In this document: positions 17,442 through 26,548 of the stretch, in pieces
Layout of the letters: every line of letters starts with the position of its first letter
Numbering within the stretch: position 1 is the first letter of the stretch
DNA from: an uncultured Bacilli bacterium
Lineage (GTDB): Bacteria; Bacillota_I; Bacilli_A; RF39; UBA660
Assembly (NCBI GenBank): GCA_934102215.1
Contig: CAKOSH010000007.1
Span: 1-64,000 of the forward strand
DNA length: 64,000 nucleotides
Direction: 5' to 3'
Notes under the pieces: model-generated
Databases searched by the model: none
Seen by the model: only the letters and a program-made list of their open reading frames with translations
Told to the model about the DNA's origin: nothing
Translations under genes and position numbers: made by a program

Positions 17442-17474
17442 AAGATTGTTAACATGTTTTTAACAATCTTTTTA
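17442..17474 (+). terminator. Terminator of the ABC exporter operon
   Basis: A perfect 11-bp stem (17442-17452 with 17460-17470) followed by T's, seven bases after the second permease stop. Confidence 0.85.
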
Positions 17475-17525
17475 TTTATTTTGATATCGTTTTATATTAT
17501 AATTGAATTATGATAGAGGTATGTT

Positions 17526-18056
17526 ATGAATAATGAGTTTAATAATAATGTTAAAAAACTAAAAGAATTTTATGATGAAAATGATAAGAATAAAAAAGAA
17601 ATAAATCTTGAAATGAAAAATATGATTTATAATTTAGAGAAAAAGAAAGATAAAGTTTATAACTGGATTATTTTTATATTTTCTAATATTGTATTAATAT
17701 CTAATTTTATATTTCCAGTCAGCATTGGTAATTTTTTTGTATATTTATTTGGAACAATTTTATTTTTAAATGCTATATTATATTTTATTAAATGTTATGA
17801 TTGTACTGTTTCTTACTACTTACTTTGCTTATTTATTGGCTATTTTCTTATGTTTAACTATAAATTTTTTGAACTTAGTGAATATAGTATATTTGTATTA
17901 ATCTTTCCGTTATTATATTTTATTGCTTCAATGTTGATAATAGCCTATAAAAAATCTGAAGATAGAGATAAATATTTATTATATTCTGCTTTAGCATTGT
18001 TCGCAGCGGTGATTATTGTTGGTAGATTCATACCTACTTCAATAATTTATGGTTAA
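17526..18056 (+). CDS. Array membrane protein 5 (family B-like)
   Basis: A 176-aa protein whose N-terminus (NEFNNNVKKLKEFYDEN) matches that of array protein 4, followed by about four to five hydrophobic helices with little further similarity. It opens the second half of the array after the exporter terminator. A TATAAT box at 17498-17503 lies 23 bases upstream. It has a GATAGAGGT-type ribosome site. Function unknown. Confidence 0.65.
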   Translation: MNNEFNNNVKKLKEFYDENDKNKKEINLEMKNMIYNLEKKKDKVYNWIIFIFSNIVLISNFIFPVSIGNFFVYLFGTILFLNAILYFIKCYDCTVSYYLLCLFIGYFLMFNYKFFELSEYSIFVLIFPLLYFIASMLIIAYKKSEDRDKYLLYSALALFAAVIIVGRFIPTSIIYG

Positions 18057-18064
18057 GGTGTGTT

Positions 18065-18579
18065 ATGGATAATAAAAATACTAACGATGATGGTTATATT
18101 TAAAACAAAATATTTGAATTCTAAACTTGAGAAAATATTTAAAATTGTATTTGCATTTATTATTTTACTCGCAGGTTTAATAGGAATAATTGATAGAAGT
18201 TTTGATGGTACTTATTATGCAGGTGTTATATTTTTCTTAATTGGAATATTTATGGGGCTAAATGATGATAAACTTAATTTGATTTTTTTTATTCAGTCAT
18301 AGACTTTTTGGCCTTGCATTAATGATAGGGCCAGTTATACATAAAGTTTTAAAAAGTCCTATATTAACTGATTCAGCAAATAATATAATGATTTATTTAA
18401 TAGTTTCAATAGTTATACTTGCAAGTGGTTTTATCACTACTACACTTTATAATTTAAATTATAAAGTTAGAAATTATAAATATAGTTTACCTATTATACT
18501 TTCATTATTTTTGATAGGTATTCTTATGATTAAATTTTTACCAACAATATATGGAATAGATATTAGTTTTCCATTTTAA
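18065..18579 (+). pseudogene. Broken array membrane protein gene (two frame changes)
   Basis: The region has its own ribosome site and an ATG at 18065 that reads MDNKNTNDDGYI then stops. From there another frame encodes a product (LLAGLIGIIDRSFDGTYYAG...) that aligns with the next gene, but it stops at 18302. A third stretch from about 18304 resumes the alignment with a GLALMIGP segment and runs to 18579. The second break lies at a run of eight T's (18283-18290); removing one T restores the frame exactly at the expected place. About 35 residues of the usual N-terminus are missing. It is a decayed paralog unless the T-run is a sequencing error. Confidence 0.75.
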
Positions 18580-18613
18580 TATAAAATATATTTAGTTATG
18601 AAAGAGGTGTTTT

Positions 18614-19234
18614 ATGAACGATAATAAATATAAAGAATATTTAAATAAGATAGATGAATATTATAAAGATAATCCAGATACTACTATAAAAGAACTTGAG
18701 AAAGCTGCAAATAACATTGAATATGTTATTCTTATGAAAAATAGTGGTATTAATTCTAGTAAGTTTTTAGGTGATAAATCTGTTCAAATGTATATAGCAG
18801 CATTTGTAATTATTATACTAGCAATTGGGTTACTTGGTATACGTAATAATAGTTTTGATGGTGCTTACTACTTTGGATCAATATTTTATATAACAGGTTT
18901 ATTAGTTGGTTTAAATGCTAAAGGTGTTGGATTAATAGCTTTACTTACTCATGGTGGAACTGGTTTTGGCTTAATGATAGGTCCAACTATTAGAAATATT
19001 ATTGAAAGTCCAATTATGAGTGATTTAGCAAATAATAATATTATAAGTTTATTAGTGATTGCTTTAATAGCAATAGTAGTAGCAATTCTTATGACAATAT
19101 TTTATAACTTGAGTGAGAAATTTAAAAGTAAAAAATATAGTTTGCCTGTTATGCTTTTATTATATTTGATTGGTATTGTGATAATAAAAGTAATACCTGT
19201 TATATATAATATACGTATTGATAATTTATTCTAA
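18614..19234 (+). CDS. Array membrane protein 7 (mixed A/B features)
   Basis: A 206-aa protein with a family-A-like N-terminus (NPDTTIKELEKAANNIE). Its C-terminal half is shared with family B: GLMIGPTIRN...SPIMSDLANN and the KYSLPVMLLLYLIG end. About five transmembrane helices are predicted. It is the intact relative of the broken gene before it. An AAAGAGGTG ribosome site precedes the ATG. Function unknown. Confidence 0.7.
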   Translation: MNDNKYKEYLNKIDEYYKDNPDTTIKELEKAANNIEYVILMKNSGINSSKFLGDKSVQMYIAAFVIIILAIGLLGIRNNSFDGAYYFGSIFYITGLLVGLNAKGVGLIALLTHGGTGFGLMIGPTIRNIIESPIMSDLANNNIISLLVIALIAIVVAILMTIFYNLSEKFKSKKYSLPVMLLLYLIGIVIIKVIPVIYNIRIDNLF

Positions 19235-19237
19235 AAG

Positions 19238-19268
19238 AAAAGTCTATTTGAATTTGAAATAGACTTTT
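19238..19268. terminator. Bidirectional terminator between array and pheT operon
   Basis: A perfect 12-bp stem (19238-19249 with 19257-19268) with A's on one side and T's on the other. It serves both the plus-strand array and the minus-strand operon. Confidence 0.85.
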
Positions 19269-19479
19269 AATATGTTAATTTTTTTATTAAATAGTTTTCT
19301 AAATTGAAATTGTTTTCTTGTGCGATTATTATAAGTTCTTCATTACTTGCTTTCTTTACTCTATCTGACTCTAGTACTGCAGCCATATTAACAGTAAAAG
19401 CAAGTGAATAGAAATAATTAAGTAAATCATTTCTAAGTGAGTCAAAATCTATATTATAGTTCACGAAGTTCTGCTCCAC
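19267..19479 (-). CDS. Small conserved-looking hypothetical protein
   Basis: A 70-aa protein of unknown function that overlaps the last 26 bases of pheT in another frame. The upstream-most start is a GTG at 19479; the true start may lie further in. The central part is helical (DFDSLRNDLLNYFYSLAF), followed by a SNEELIIIAQENNFNLENYLI segment. There is no transmembrane helix or signal peptide. Its position suggests co-transcription with pheST. Confidence 0.55.
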   Translation of the reverse strand: MEQNFVNYNIDFDSLRNDLLNYFYSLAFTVNMAAVLESDRVKKASNEELIIIAQENNFNLENYLIKKLTY

Positions 19480-21877
19480 ACATCTTATTTAATGTTTTAA
19501 CAATTGCTTCTAATTTAGAATTAATTTCTTCACTTGTAAGAGTTGTGTTTTCTGAGGCGAATGTAACTCTTAACATAATAGATTTTTTACCTTCAGGTAT
19601 TTGATTACCTCTATATTCTTCTATAAATTTAATACTGCTTACTTTTGATTTAATATATTTAGTAATTGTTTCCCAGGTAACATTTTCATCTACAATTAAT
19701 GATAAATCTTTTTCTATAGATGGAAGAACTGGTATATGTTTAAATTCATTTGTTCTTGATGGATAAGGCATTAACTTATCTACATTTATTTCAAACATTG
19801 ACACATTAGTTCTTTTGATTTTTGAATCATTCATTGCTTTTACACTTAGTAATCCAATATTACCAATAACTTCATCATTAAGTATTATATCTAAATGAGC
19901 ATTAATATCTGCCCATGATGGTTTAATTCCTTCCTTGAAACTTATGTTTTCCATATGAGTATATTCACATATATGTTCAAGAACACCTTTTAACTCGTAG
20001 AATATTTCTTTTGGATCTTTACCTACTATACATCCAGTTAAAAGTTTCTTATGAATTGGTAATGTTTCATCTTCACTTGATTCATGATAAACACCTTTTT
20101 CAAATACTTGAGCCATTTCATACATCTTGAATGAATCAAAATATCTTAAGTTTTTAGATATAGATTCTAACATACCAGGAACAAGTGAACTTCTTAAATA
20201 TGCTTCTTCTGGTGATGGCGGTGTTGCTAGTTTAACTAGATTGTTTGTGTCTATTGAAGATGCATTTATATATTTAATATCTACCCATGGATAAGTAAAT
20301 ATTTCATTAAATCCACATCTTACTGATAAATATTCTTTAATTCTTCTCTCTAAAATAACATTATTTTGGCGAACTGCTTTATCAAACTTAATAGTAAGTG
20401 GTTGTTTTTCAAAACTTTCAAATGATAGAAGTCTTGCAATATCTCCCATTACATCATCTTTTAAAGATACATCTCCTGTACTTCTCCATGTAGGAACAAC
20501 TGTATGATATATTCCATCTTTATATTCTACTTCATAACCTAAATGAGTTAATATATTTGTAATTGTTTCACGTGGTAAAACTTTACCTAATCTTTCATTT
20601 AAGAATTTTTCACTTACATCTATTTTTTCATTTTCAGTTTTAACTGGATATACATCATTAAATGCAACTATTTTAGATTCAGGGAATATTTCTTTAAATA
20701 GTTTTAATGCAAGATTTAGTCCATCATCTACTCTTTCTGTATCAATATTCTTTTCATAACGTATTGATGCATCTGTTTTTTCATCAAATCTTTTACCTGT
20801 TTTTCTTATGGTTTTAGCAGTAAAGTTAGCTATTTCGAGTACTATACCTGTTGTTTCAGGAAGTATTGAATCTTTTTTACCACCACGAATGCCAGCTAAT
20901 GCCATTGGACTATTTTCATCACATATTACTAAGTCATCAGTTGTAAGTTTAATACTATTGTTATCTAGTAATAGTAATTCTTCATTTACTTCTGCATTTC
21001 TTACGATTATTTTATTTCCATCAACATGAGTTCTATCAAAAGCATGTAATGGTTGACCTACTGCTAACATAACATAATTTGTTATATCAACTATTGCATT
21101 AATTGGTCTCATACCTGCTTTTATAAGTGATGATTGCATCCATATTGGAGAAGATTTTTCATATACATTTTCTATTTCTACTGCTACATATCTTTGACAT
21201 TTAGTAGTATCTTCTATTTCAACTTTATATTTTGGTAAATTTTCATCAATAGATACTTTTTCTAAAGGAATAAGTTCAGTACTATAAATTGCTGATAATT
21301 CACGAGCAATACCATAGTGGCCCCACAAATCTGGTCTATTAGTAAGTGATTTATTATCTATTTCAAGAACTGTATCATTCATATCTATAACATCACTTAT
21401 GTTTTCACCTACTGTACATTCTATATTTGATAAATCTACTATTTCAGCTTCTGTTTTTGGTGGGAATAGTCCTTCTAAATATACTTCTTCTGCTCCACAA
21501 ATCATACCATATGAGTCTACTCCACGCACTTTTGAATCTTTAATCTTCATAAGTTCACTTTCACCATGCCAATAAACTTCAGCACCAGGTTTAGATACAA
21601 CTACAAGTTCGCCTACATATAAATTAGTTCCACCACATACAATTTGTTTAGGTTCACTTTCTCCAATGTCAACTTTACATACTCTTAACTTATCAGCATT
21701 TGGATGGTCATTTATTTCTAAAATTTTACCAACAATTATATCATGAAATTTATCACTTTCATTAGTAGCATCTTCTACTTCTACTGTACGAAGTGTTAAA
21801 TCATTAGTCATTTCTTTTGTATTTATATTTTCAGGTAATTTTACATATTTTTTTACCCAATTTAATGATACTTTCAT
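19454..21877 (-). CDS. pheT: Phenylalanyl-tRNA synthetase beta subunit
   Basis: The 807-aa protein has the complete bacterial PheT layout: an N-terminal tRNA-binding OB domain (about 40-150, with HPNADKLRVCKVD), the B3/B4 editing domains (including the HAFD segment), the B5 domain, the core catalytic-like domain and the C-terminal ferredoxin-fold anticodon-binding domain (LPSIEKDLSLIVDE). It pairs with PheS as an alpha2-beta2 enzyme that charges tRNA-Phe in the cytosol. It lies 13 bases after pheS under a common T-box leader. Confidence 0.97.
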   Translation of the reverse strand: MKVSLNWVKKYVKLPENINTKEMTNDLTLRTVEVEDATNESDKFHDIIVGKILEINDHPNADKLRVCKVDIGESEPKQIVCGGTNLYVGELVVVSKPGAEVYWHGESELMKIKDSKVRGVDSYGMICGAEEVYLEGLFPPKTEAEIVDLSNIECTVGENISDVIDMNDTVLEIDNKSLTNRPDLWGHYGIARELSAIYSTELIPLEKVSIDENLPKYKVEIEDTTKCQRYVAVEIENVYEKSSPIWMQSSLIKAGMRPINAIVDITNYVMLAVGQPLHAFDRTHVDGNKIIVRNAEVNEELLLLDNNSIKLTTDDLVICDENSPMALAGIRGGKKDSILPETTGIVLEIANFTAKTIRKTGKRFDEKTDASIRYEKNIDTERVDDGLNLALKLFKEIFPESKIVAFNDVYPVKTENEKIDVSEKFLNERLGKVLPRETITNILTHLGYEVEYKDGIYHTVVPTWRSTGDVSLKDDVMGDIARLLSFESFEKQPLTIKFDKAVRQNNVILERRIKEYLSVRCGFNEIFTYPWVDIKYINASSIDTNNLVKLATPPSPEEAYLRSSLVPGMLESISKNLRYFDSFKMYEMAQVFEKGVYHESSEDETLPIHKKLLTGCIVGKDPKEIFYELKGVLEHICEYTHMENISFKEGIKPSWADINAHLDIILNDEVIGNIGLLSVKAMNDSKIKRTNVSMFEINVDKLMPYPSRTNEFKHIPVLPSIEKDLSLIVDENVTWETITKYIKSKVSSIKFIEEYRGNQIPEGKKSIMLRVTFASENTTLTSEEINSKLEAIVKTLNKMCGAELREL

Positions 21878-21890
21878 TTTTCTTTTCCTC

Positions 21891-22928
21891 CTACTTAAAT
21901 TGTTTTAAGAATCTTAAATCAGCACTATGGAATAATCTTACATCATCTACTCCATATCTCATCATAACTAGTCTATCAAGACCAATATTTATATAGAATC
22001 CTGTCCATTCTTCAGGATCAAGGTGAGCACTCTTAAGTACATTTGGATGAATTACTCCACCTGGCATAACTTCTATCCATCCATTATGATTACATACTTT
22101 ACATCCTTTACCACCACACACTAGACATTCCATATCAATTTCATATCCAGGTTCAGTAAATGGGAAGAATCCTTCTCTCATACGTACATTTATTTTTCTA
22201 CCAAATACTTTTTCGAGTATTGTTTGAATCATTACCATTCCTTGTGAGAATGATATATTTTTATCAACAATTAATGCTTCATATTGGAAGAATGCACGTT
22301 CATGTCTAGCATCTGTATTTTCATTTCTATAAACTCTACCAGGATAAACAAATCTAGCAGGTGCTCCATATTTAAGTAAATATCTAACACTTCCACCTGT
22401 TAAGTGTGGTCTTAAACATAATCTTTCAGTTCCACTTTTATCTTCAGTTCCATCTATCCAAAATGTATCCATTGTTTGTCTAGCAGGATGATCTTCTGGG
22501 AAATTTAAATTATCAAATGCATATTTTTCACTACTGATATCATCTTCACTAAATACTTCAAAGCCAAGTGATGTGAATGCTTCATTTAAGTCATAACACA
22601 TTTGTGTAATTGGATGAAGTGCTCCACCACTTACTTCAGTTCCTGGTAATGTTAAATCAATTGGACTATCAAGAACACTTTGTAATGAAATAAGTTCTTC
22701 TTCTTTTAATTTACTTGCTTCTGCGACTACTCTTTTTATTTCAGTAGTAATCATTCCTATTTCTTTTCTTTCTTCAGGACTTAAAGAACCAAGTGTTTTC
22801 ATTATTTCAGTAAGTTCACTCTTTTTACCTGTAAGTTCTTTCATTACATCTTGTAGTTCAGTTATAGTTTTAGATTCATTAATTTTTCTTAAACTATTTT
22901 CTTTAATTTGTTCTAATTTTTCTTTCAT
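21891..22928 (-). CDS. pheS: Phenylalanyl-tRNA synthetase alpha subunit
   Basis: The 345-aa catalytic subunit has an N-terminal coiled-coil tRNA-binding arm (1-85) followed by the class II core. Motif 2 is RNENTDARHERAFFQ-like, and motif 3 includes GLDRLVMMRYG near the C-terminus. A CLVCGGKGCKVC segment near 265-280 has four Cys that could bind zinc. Length matches the family. Preceded by a GGGAGT ribosome site and a Phe T-box leader. Confidence 0.97.
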   Translation of the reverse strand: MKEKLEQIKENSLRKINESKTITELQDVMKELTGKKSELTEIMKTLGSLSPEERKEIGMITTEIKRVVAEASKLKEEELISLQSVLDSPIDLTLPGTEVSGGALHPITQMCYDLNEAFTSLGFEVFSEDDISSEKYAFDNLNFPEDHPARQTMDTFWIDGTEDKSGTERLCLRPHLTGGSVRYLLKYGAPARFVYPGRVYRNENTDARHERAFFQYEALIVDKNISFSQGMVMIQTILEKVFGRKINVRMREGFFPFTEPGYEIDMECLVCGGKGCKVCNHNGWIEVMPGGVIHPNVLKSAHLDPEEWTGFYINIGLDRLVMMRYGVDDVRLFHSADLRFLKQFK

Positions 22929-22944
22929 TTTTACTCCCTTTCTC

Positions 22945-23167
22945 TAATAAAAAAATAGTGTTCATCCATAAAGGACGAATCACTATTAAATCCGCGGTAC
23001 CACCTTTGTTCTAATAATTAGCACTCTATAGAATAACGCTCATCACGATTTAGCTCCATTATCGAAATTCATAAGATAGACTCTCTAAAGTAACTCTCAG
23101 TCAATGATTACTATTTCCTGTATAGAATTCTATATTACTACTTGTTAACTTCATTGCTAACAAAACT
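22945..23167 (-). promoter_or_regulatory. T-box riboswitch (Phe) upstream of pheST
   Basis: On the minus strand the leader contains the hallmark T-box GGTGGTACCGCGG (23004-22992) in the antiterminator. It is followed by a competing terminator hairpin (22954-22967 with 22973-22987) and a run of T's. A UUC Phe codon in a GAAUUUCGAU context (23066-23064) matches the place of the specifier in stem I. Uncharged tRNA-Phe would stabilise the antiterminator and turn on pheS and pheT. Confidence 0.93.
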
Positions 23168-23173
23168 GATTAA

Positions 23174-23202
23174 ATTATACATCTTAATAATAGGCTTGTC
23201 AA
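23174..23202 (-). promoter_or_regulatory. Consensus promoter of the pheST leader
   Basis: On the minus strand a perfect TTGACA (23202-23197), 17-bp spacer and perfect TATAAT (23179-23174). The -35 box directly follows the stop of the previous gene. Confidence 0.85.
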
Positions 23203-23203
23203 A

Positions 23204-25012
23204 CTATTTTTGTATGAAATATTTACTTATTCTCATAACTTTCTCTTGTTTAGCATTTAATCTATCATGAAGTTTATATAATTCTATCAATATATTATTC
23301 AAAATGTTAACTATTTCATTTAAATCATCTGTACGTATATAAATACCTACTATTCTTTTTAATTCTTCAGTTATTTTGTTGTCCATTTCCATTATAATTG
23401 ATATTTCATTAGATATTTCTTTTAATAATGTATTTACATGTTTATTATTACTTTCACTTAATTCCATTTCATTAGTGTTATTATTATCATTACTTATTCT
23501 TTTATAAATAGTTCTTAATACATCATTTATATAATCTTTATTACATCTATCATCACTTATTCTATTTAACATTTCTTCTCTTGATTTAATAAGTATATCA
23601 TGCTCTTCACTTTTTGAAATATTTAATATATTTTCTAATACTGGATGTAATCTCATTCTAAAATAATTTTCATATTCACTTATATTTTTATATGGTAAAG
23701 TTTTAGTATCTAGTCTTAAATTAATACCTTGTGTAAGGGTACTAATATATGATAAATATTCTTCTATTTTCTTTTTATCTTCTCTTAATAAACTTATTAT
23801 TTTACATCTTATTTCTTCACTTTTATTAGTGTTACTGCTTAAATTAGGTAATATATCATGATTTATTCTACATAAGTCACGATAAAGTTCACTAGGAGAA
23901 TCAATTATTTTACCATTTAATCCATCTATACATTTATCAATATAATCAATTATACGATTATACTCTAAATTATTATCTGCATTTCTTTTTAATTTATCTA
24001 GTAATGTATTTAAACTTAATATTAAATTATTATGTAGTCCTTCTTCAGTATAAAGTACTAATCCCTCGTTATTAATTAAGTTATTTAAATCACTATTATA
24101 TTTATCAAGTAATGAAGATATAATTTCTTCTATATCTTCTTCTCCATGATAATACATAGCATATAATCTTATTTCATTTAATAAAGAAGTTATTTCATCG
24201 CTAGGTGTTTTCATTAATGCTTCGTCTGTATTTTCTAATTTCTTTTCTTGATGCTGAAATATAAGTTCATTTAAGAACGTACTATTCAAAAAATTATATA
24301 CATTACTATATTCAAAAGGTTTTTTAGCATAATAATCAGAATCATATAATATACCTGATAATAATAATTTTTTACATATTAATAATTTATGTTCTCTATC
24401 TATATACCAAGTTATAGGTTCTACTTTATATGCTGTTTTTTCTTTTCTATTTTTATATTTATAGTTTATATAACTTTGACCATCAATTTCTATTTCTTTA
24501 AAGTTTTTCATTGATATTTGCATATTCTTAAATGAGCCTTTTGGAATAGAGCCTATTGGTAATGTATAAGATTTCTTTGTATAAATTGATTCACTATTTT
24601 GTAAGTCAATATTATATATTCTTTCTGTTGGATATTTACCTAAAGTTATTTCTGTTTCTGATTCACCTATATCTTTCATTAGTTCATCAAAAGCACTTTC
24701 TGATAATTCTATTATTGGTAATATATATAAACTACTTAATAAATCACCATCATAACTTATTTGGCCTTGATGATAATAATAATTTTGATAATAATTACTC
24801 TTTGAAAAATAACCATATTCAAGTTTATTTGAATGTTCTGATTTTAATTCCATTAATGCTATTTTTCTTTCAAATTTTAAAATGTTTTTTATTTCATATG
24901 ATAAAGATGTACATTCTATATCATTTATGTGTTCTTTTAATATGAATAATCCTTTTTCTTCATCGAAGTCTTCTATTGAAGGAATTCTTACTTTATAATC
25001 CACATTTGTCAT
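23204..25012 (-). CDS. Large hypothetical protein, helical C-terminal half
   Basis: I do not recognise this 602-aa protein. The first 240 residues are mixed alpha/beta and include a PITWYIDREHKLLICKKLLLSG segment (near 213-235) that recalls the WWLRT part of DUF6273-like domains. The rest (280-600) is highly charged, helical and Leu/Ile-rich, with coiled-coil character. No signal peptide or membrane helix is seen, so it is probably cytosolic. The ATG at 25012 was chosen because an AAAGAGGTG ribosome site precedes it; an upstream in-frame GTG lies inside that site. Confidence 0.6.
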   Translation of the reverse strand: MTNVDYKVRIPSIEDFDEEKGLFILKEHINDIECTSLSYEIKNILKFERKIALMELKSEHSNKLEYGYFSKSNYYQNYYYHQGQISYDGDLLSSLYILPIIELSESAFDELMKDIGESETEITLGKYPTERIYNIDLQNSESIYTKKSYTLPIGSIPKGSFKNMQISMKNFKEIEIDGQSYINYKYKNRKEKTAYKVEPITWYIDREHKLLICKKLLLSGILYDSDYYAKKPFEYSNVYNFLNSTFLNELIFQHQEKKLENTDEALMKTPSDEITSLLNEIRLYAMYYHGEEDIEEIISSLLDKYNSDLNNLINNEGLVLYTEEGLHNNLILSLNTLLDKLKRNADNNLEYNRIIDYIDKCIDGLNGKIIDSPSELYRDLCRINHDILPNLSSNTNKSEEIRCKIISLLREDKKKIEEYLSYISTLTQGINLRLDTKTLPYKNISEYENYFRMRLHPVLENILNISKSEEHDILIKSREEMLNRISDDRCNKDYINDVLRTIYKRISNDNNNTNEMELSESNNKHVNTLLKEISNEISIIMEMDNKITEELKRIVGIYIRTDDLNEIVNILNNILIELYKLHDRLNAKQEKVMRISKYFIQK

Positions 25013-25066
25013 AAAAAAATACACCTCTTTAATGAGGTATATTCTAACACATTTATTATGTTTATT

Positions 25067-25582
25067 CTATATATTTTTATAATAATAATTTACAAGTATT
25101 TTTTCACTTTCTCCATCAGCACTTCTTTTAGCATATTCTTCATAATCTGATTTTAAATAATTTATAAATCCCATCTTAAAGTATATTTGTATATTTCTTA
25201 CTTCAGCAGGTTCAACTCCTAAAACTAATCTATTAAATCCTTTAGATTTTAAATCTTGTTCCATATATCTATATAATTTACCAAAATATCCTTTATTTTC
25301 TTCTTCTTTATTAGTTCTAAAAGCACATAAATATGCAGTTTTACCATCAAATATTTCATCTAATCCTTCAACATCTTCTTTATTGAAAATAGCTGTCGCT
25401 TCGCATATTATTTTACCATTTAATATTCCATAATATGAAACTCTATTACCTTTTTTAGCACTTTCAATAAATTTTGTTTTGTAAAGACTCCATGATATAT
25501 CACCTGGATGTATACTTATTTCATAATCCCATTTTGTATTCATTTCATTTAAATCAGCTATTTTACATATATAATTGTTCAT
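25067..25582 (-). CDS. GNAT-family N-acetyltransferase
   Basis: The 171-aa protein has the GNAT layout: strand-rich N-terminal half, an acetyl-CoA-binding loop (EENKGYFGKLYRYME, a variant of the Q/RxxGxG/A motif) and the C-terminal NIQIYFKMGF segment typical of motif B. It should transfer an acetyl group from acetyl-CoA to an unknown amine. A single gene with a GAAGGAAT ribosome site. Confidence 0.82.
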   Translation of the reverse strand: MNNYICKIADLNEMNTKWDYEISIHPGDISWSLYKTKFIESAKKGNRVSYYGILNGKIICEATAIFNKEDVEGLDEIFDGKTAYLCAFRTNKEEENKGYFGKLYRYMEQDLKSKGFNRLVLGVEPAEVRNIQIYFKMGFINYLKSDYEEYAKRSADGESEKILVNYYYKNI

Positions 25583-25676
25583 TATTATTCCTTCTTTCTA
25601 ATTGAATTTTATTACTATTTAAACATATCCTATATTATTATTTTATATATTTTTAATATTTTATTCAAGTAAAAGA

Positions 25677-25709
25677 AAAATAAGGCTTTTCAATTGATTA
25701 CCTTATTTT
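25677..25709 (-). terminator. Terminator of the SWIM-protein gene
   Basis: A 9-bp stem (25677-25685 with 25701-25709) with a T-rich tail on the minus strand, overlapping the stop codon of the gene ending at 25703. Confidence 0.65.
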
Positions 25710-26548
25710 ATTGAAAGTATCATATCTTCTAAATAAAAGTTATCATAATAATTATTATCTTCTAAATGTTTTATCCATTTATCTATGTTTTCTTTTATAT
25801 TATCATTACATTTTCTATATGTAACTCTTAAATACATAGCAAGTGATGGCATTAGATCTATAATAGTTTTTTCTTCATTTAGAATCTTACTATCATGATA
25901 TGCTTCTATTATTGCTTTAACTATTTTATATGATTCATTAAATAGAGATGCTCTTATATTTTCTTTTATATCATTTATTGATTCTGTTATTATTTTCTTA
26001 AATGCATAATCATCATTCATAATTAATGAATTATATATATTATTATAATAGTATTCATATTGTACAAGTGGTAGATATTTCTTAAAATAATCATTGAATG
26101 CTCCCATTTCAAATGCAACACTATCTTTATATTTAGCATTTAATAGATAATCTTTTAATTCTTTAGCAGGTATTTTTGATATTAATGTATGCATATCTAT
26201 TTCAGTCTTATTTATTTCTTTTTTAAGAGTTGTTTTTATATAATTTTTATTTTTTATTGCTATCAAAACTGCATATATATGTTTACATGGATATTCACAA
26301 GGACAAGTACAATCATAATCATAATAATCTTCATCTTTATCATATTCAATATTTACTGTATAAGATTCATTCGTACTACCAGCAACTTTAGCAACATATC
26401 TATTATTTGATTTTATTACTGATAAGACCATATTATTTTCATAATAATCTTTACCTCTTTTAATTATTGTATCATTAAATTCATATTCATTATCTTTAAT
26501 AATATCGTATTCGTAATCATGTTCTATACTATTCATCTGTATACTCAT
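25703..26548 (-). CDS. SWIM zinc-finger domain protein
   Basis: The 281-aa protein has a SWIM motif: CxC at 80-82, then Cys88 and His90 (CPCEYPCKHI), flanked by the usual beta-strand before and helix after (YAVLIAI). SWIM fingers bind DNA or protein and are often in helicase- or recombination-linked proteins. The rest (100-281) is helical with no recognised domain. Its start overlaps the end of the hydrolase gene by 20 bases. Confidence 0.8.
   Translation of the reverse strand: MSIQMNSIEHDYEYDIIKDNEYEFNDTIIKRGKDYYENNMVLSVIKSNNRYVAKVAGSTNESYTVNIEYDKDEDYYDYDCTCPCEYPCKHIYAVLIAIKNKNYIKTTLKKEINKTEIDMHTLISKIPAKELKDYLLNAKYKDSVAFEMGAFNDYFKKYLPLVQYEYYYNNIYNSLIMNDDYAFKKIITESINDIKENIRASLFNESYKIVKAIIEAYHDSKILNEEKTIIDLMPSLAMYLRVTYRKCNDNIKENIDKWIKHLEDNNYYDNFYLEDMILSIK

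Noticed and set aside
18060..18302. Intact 80-aa membrane protein starting at a GTG at 18060
   Set aside because: The GTG lies inside the ribosome site of the ATG at 18065, and the product matches only the middle of the next paralog; it is a fragment of a broken gene.
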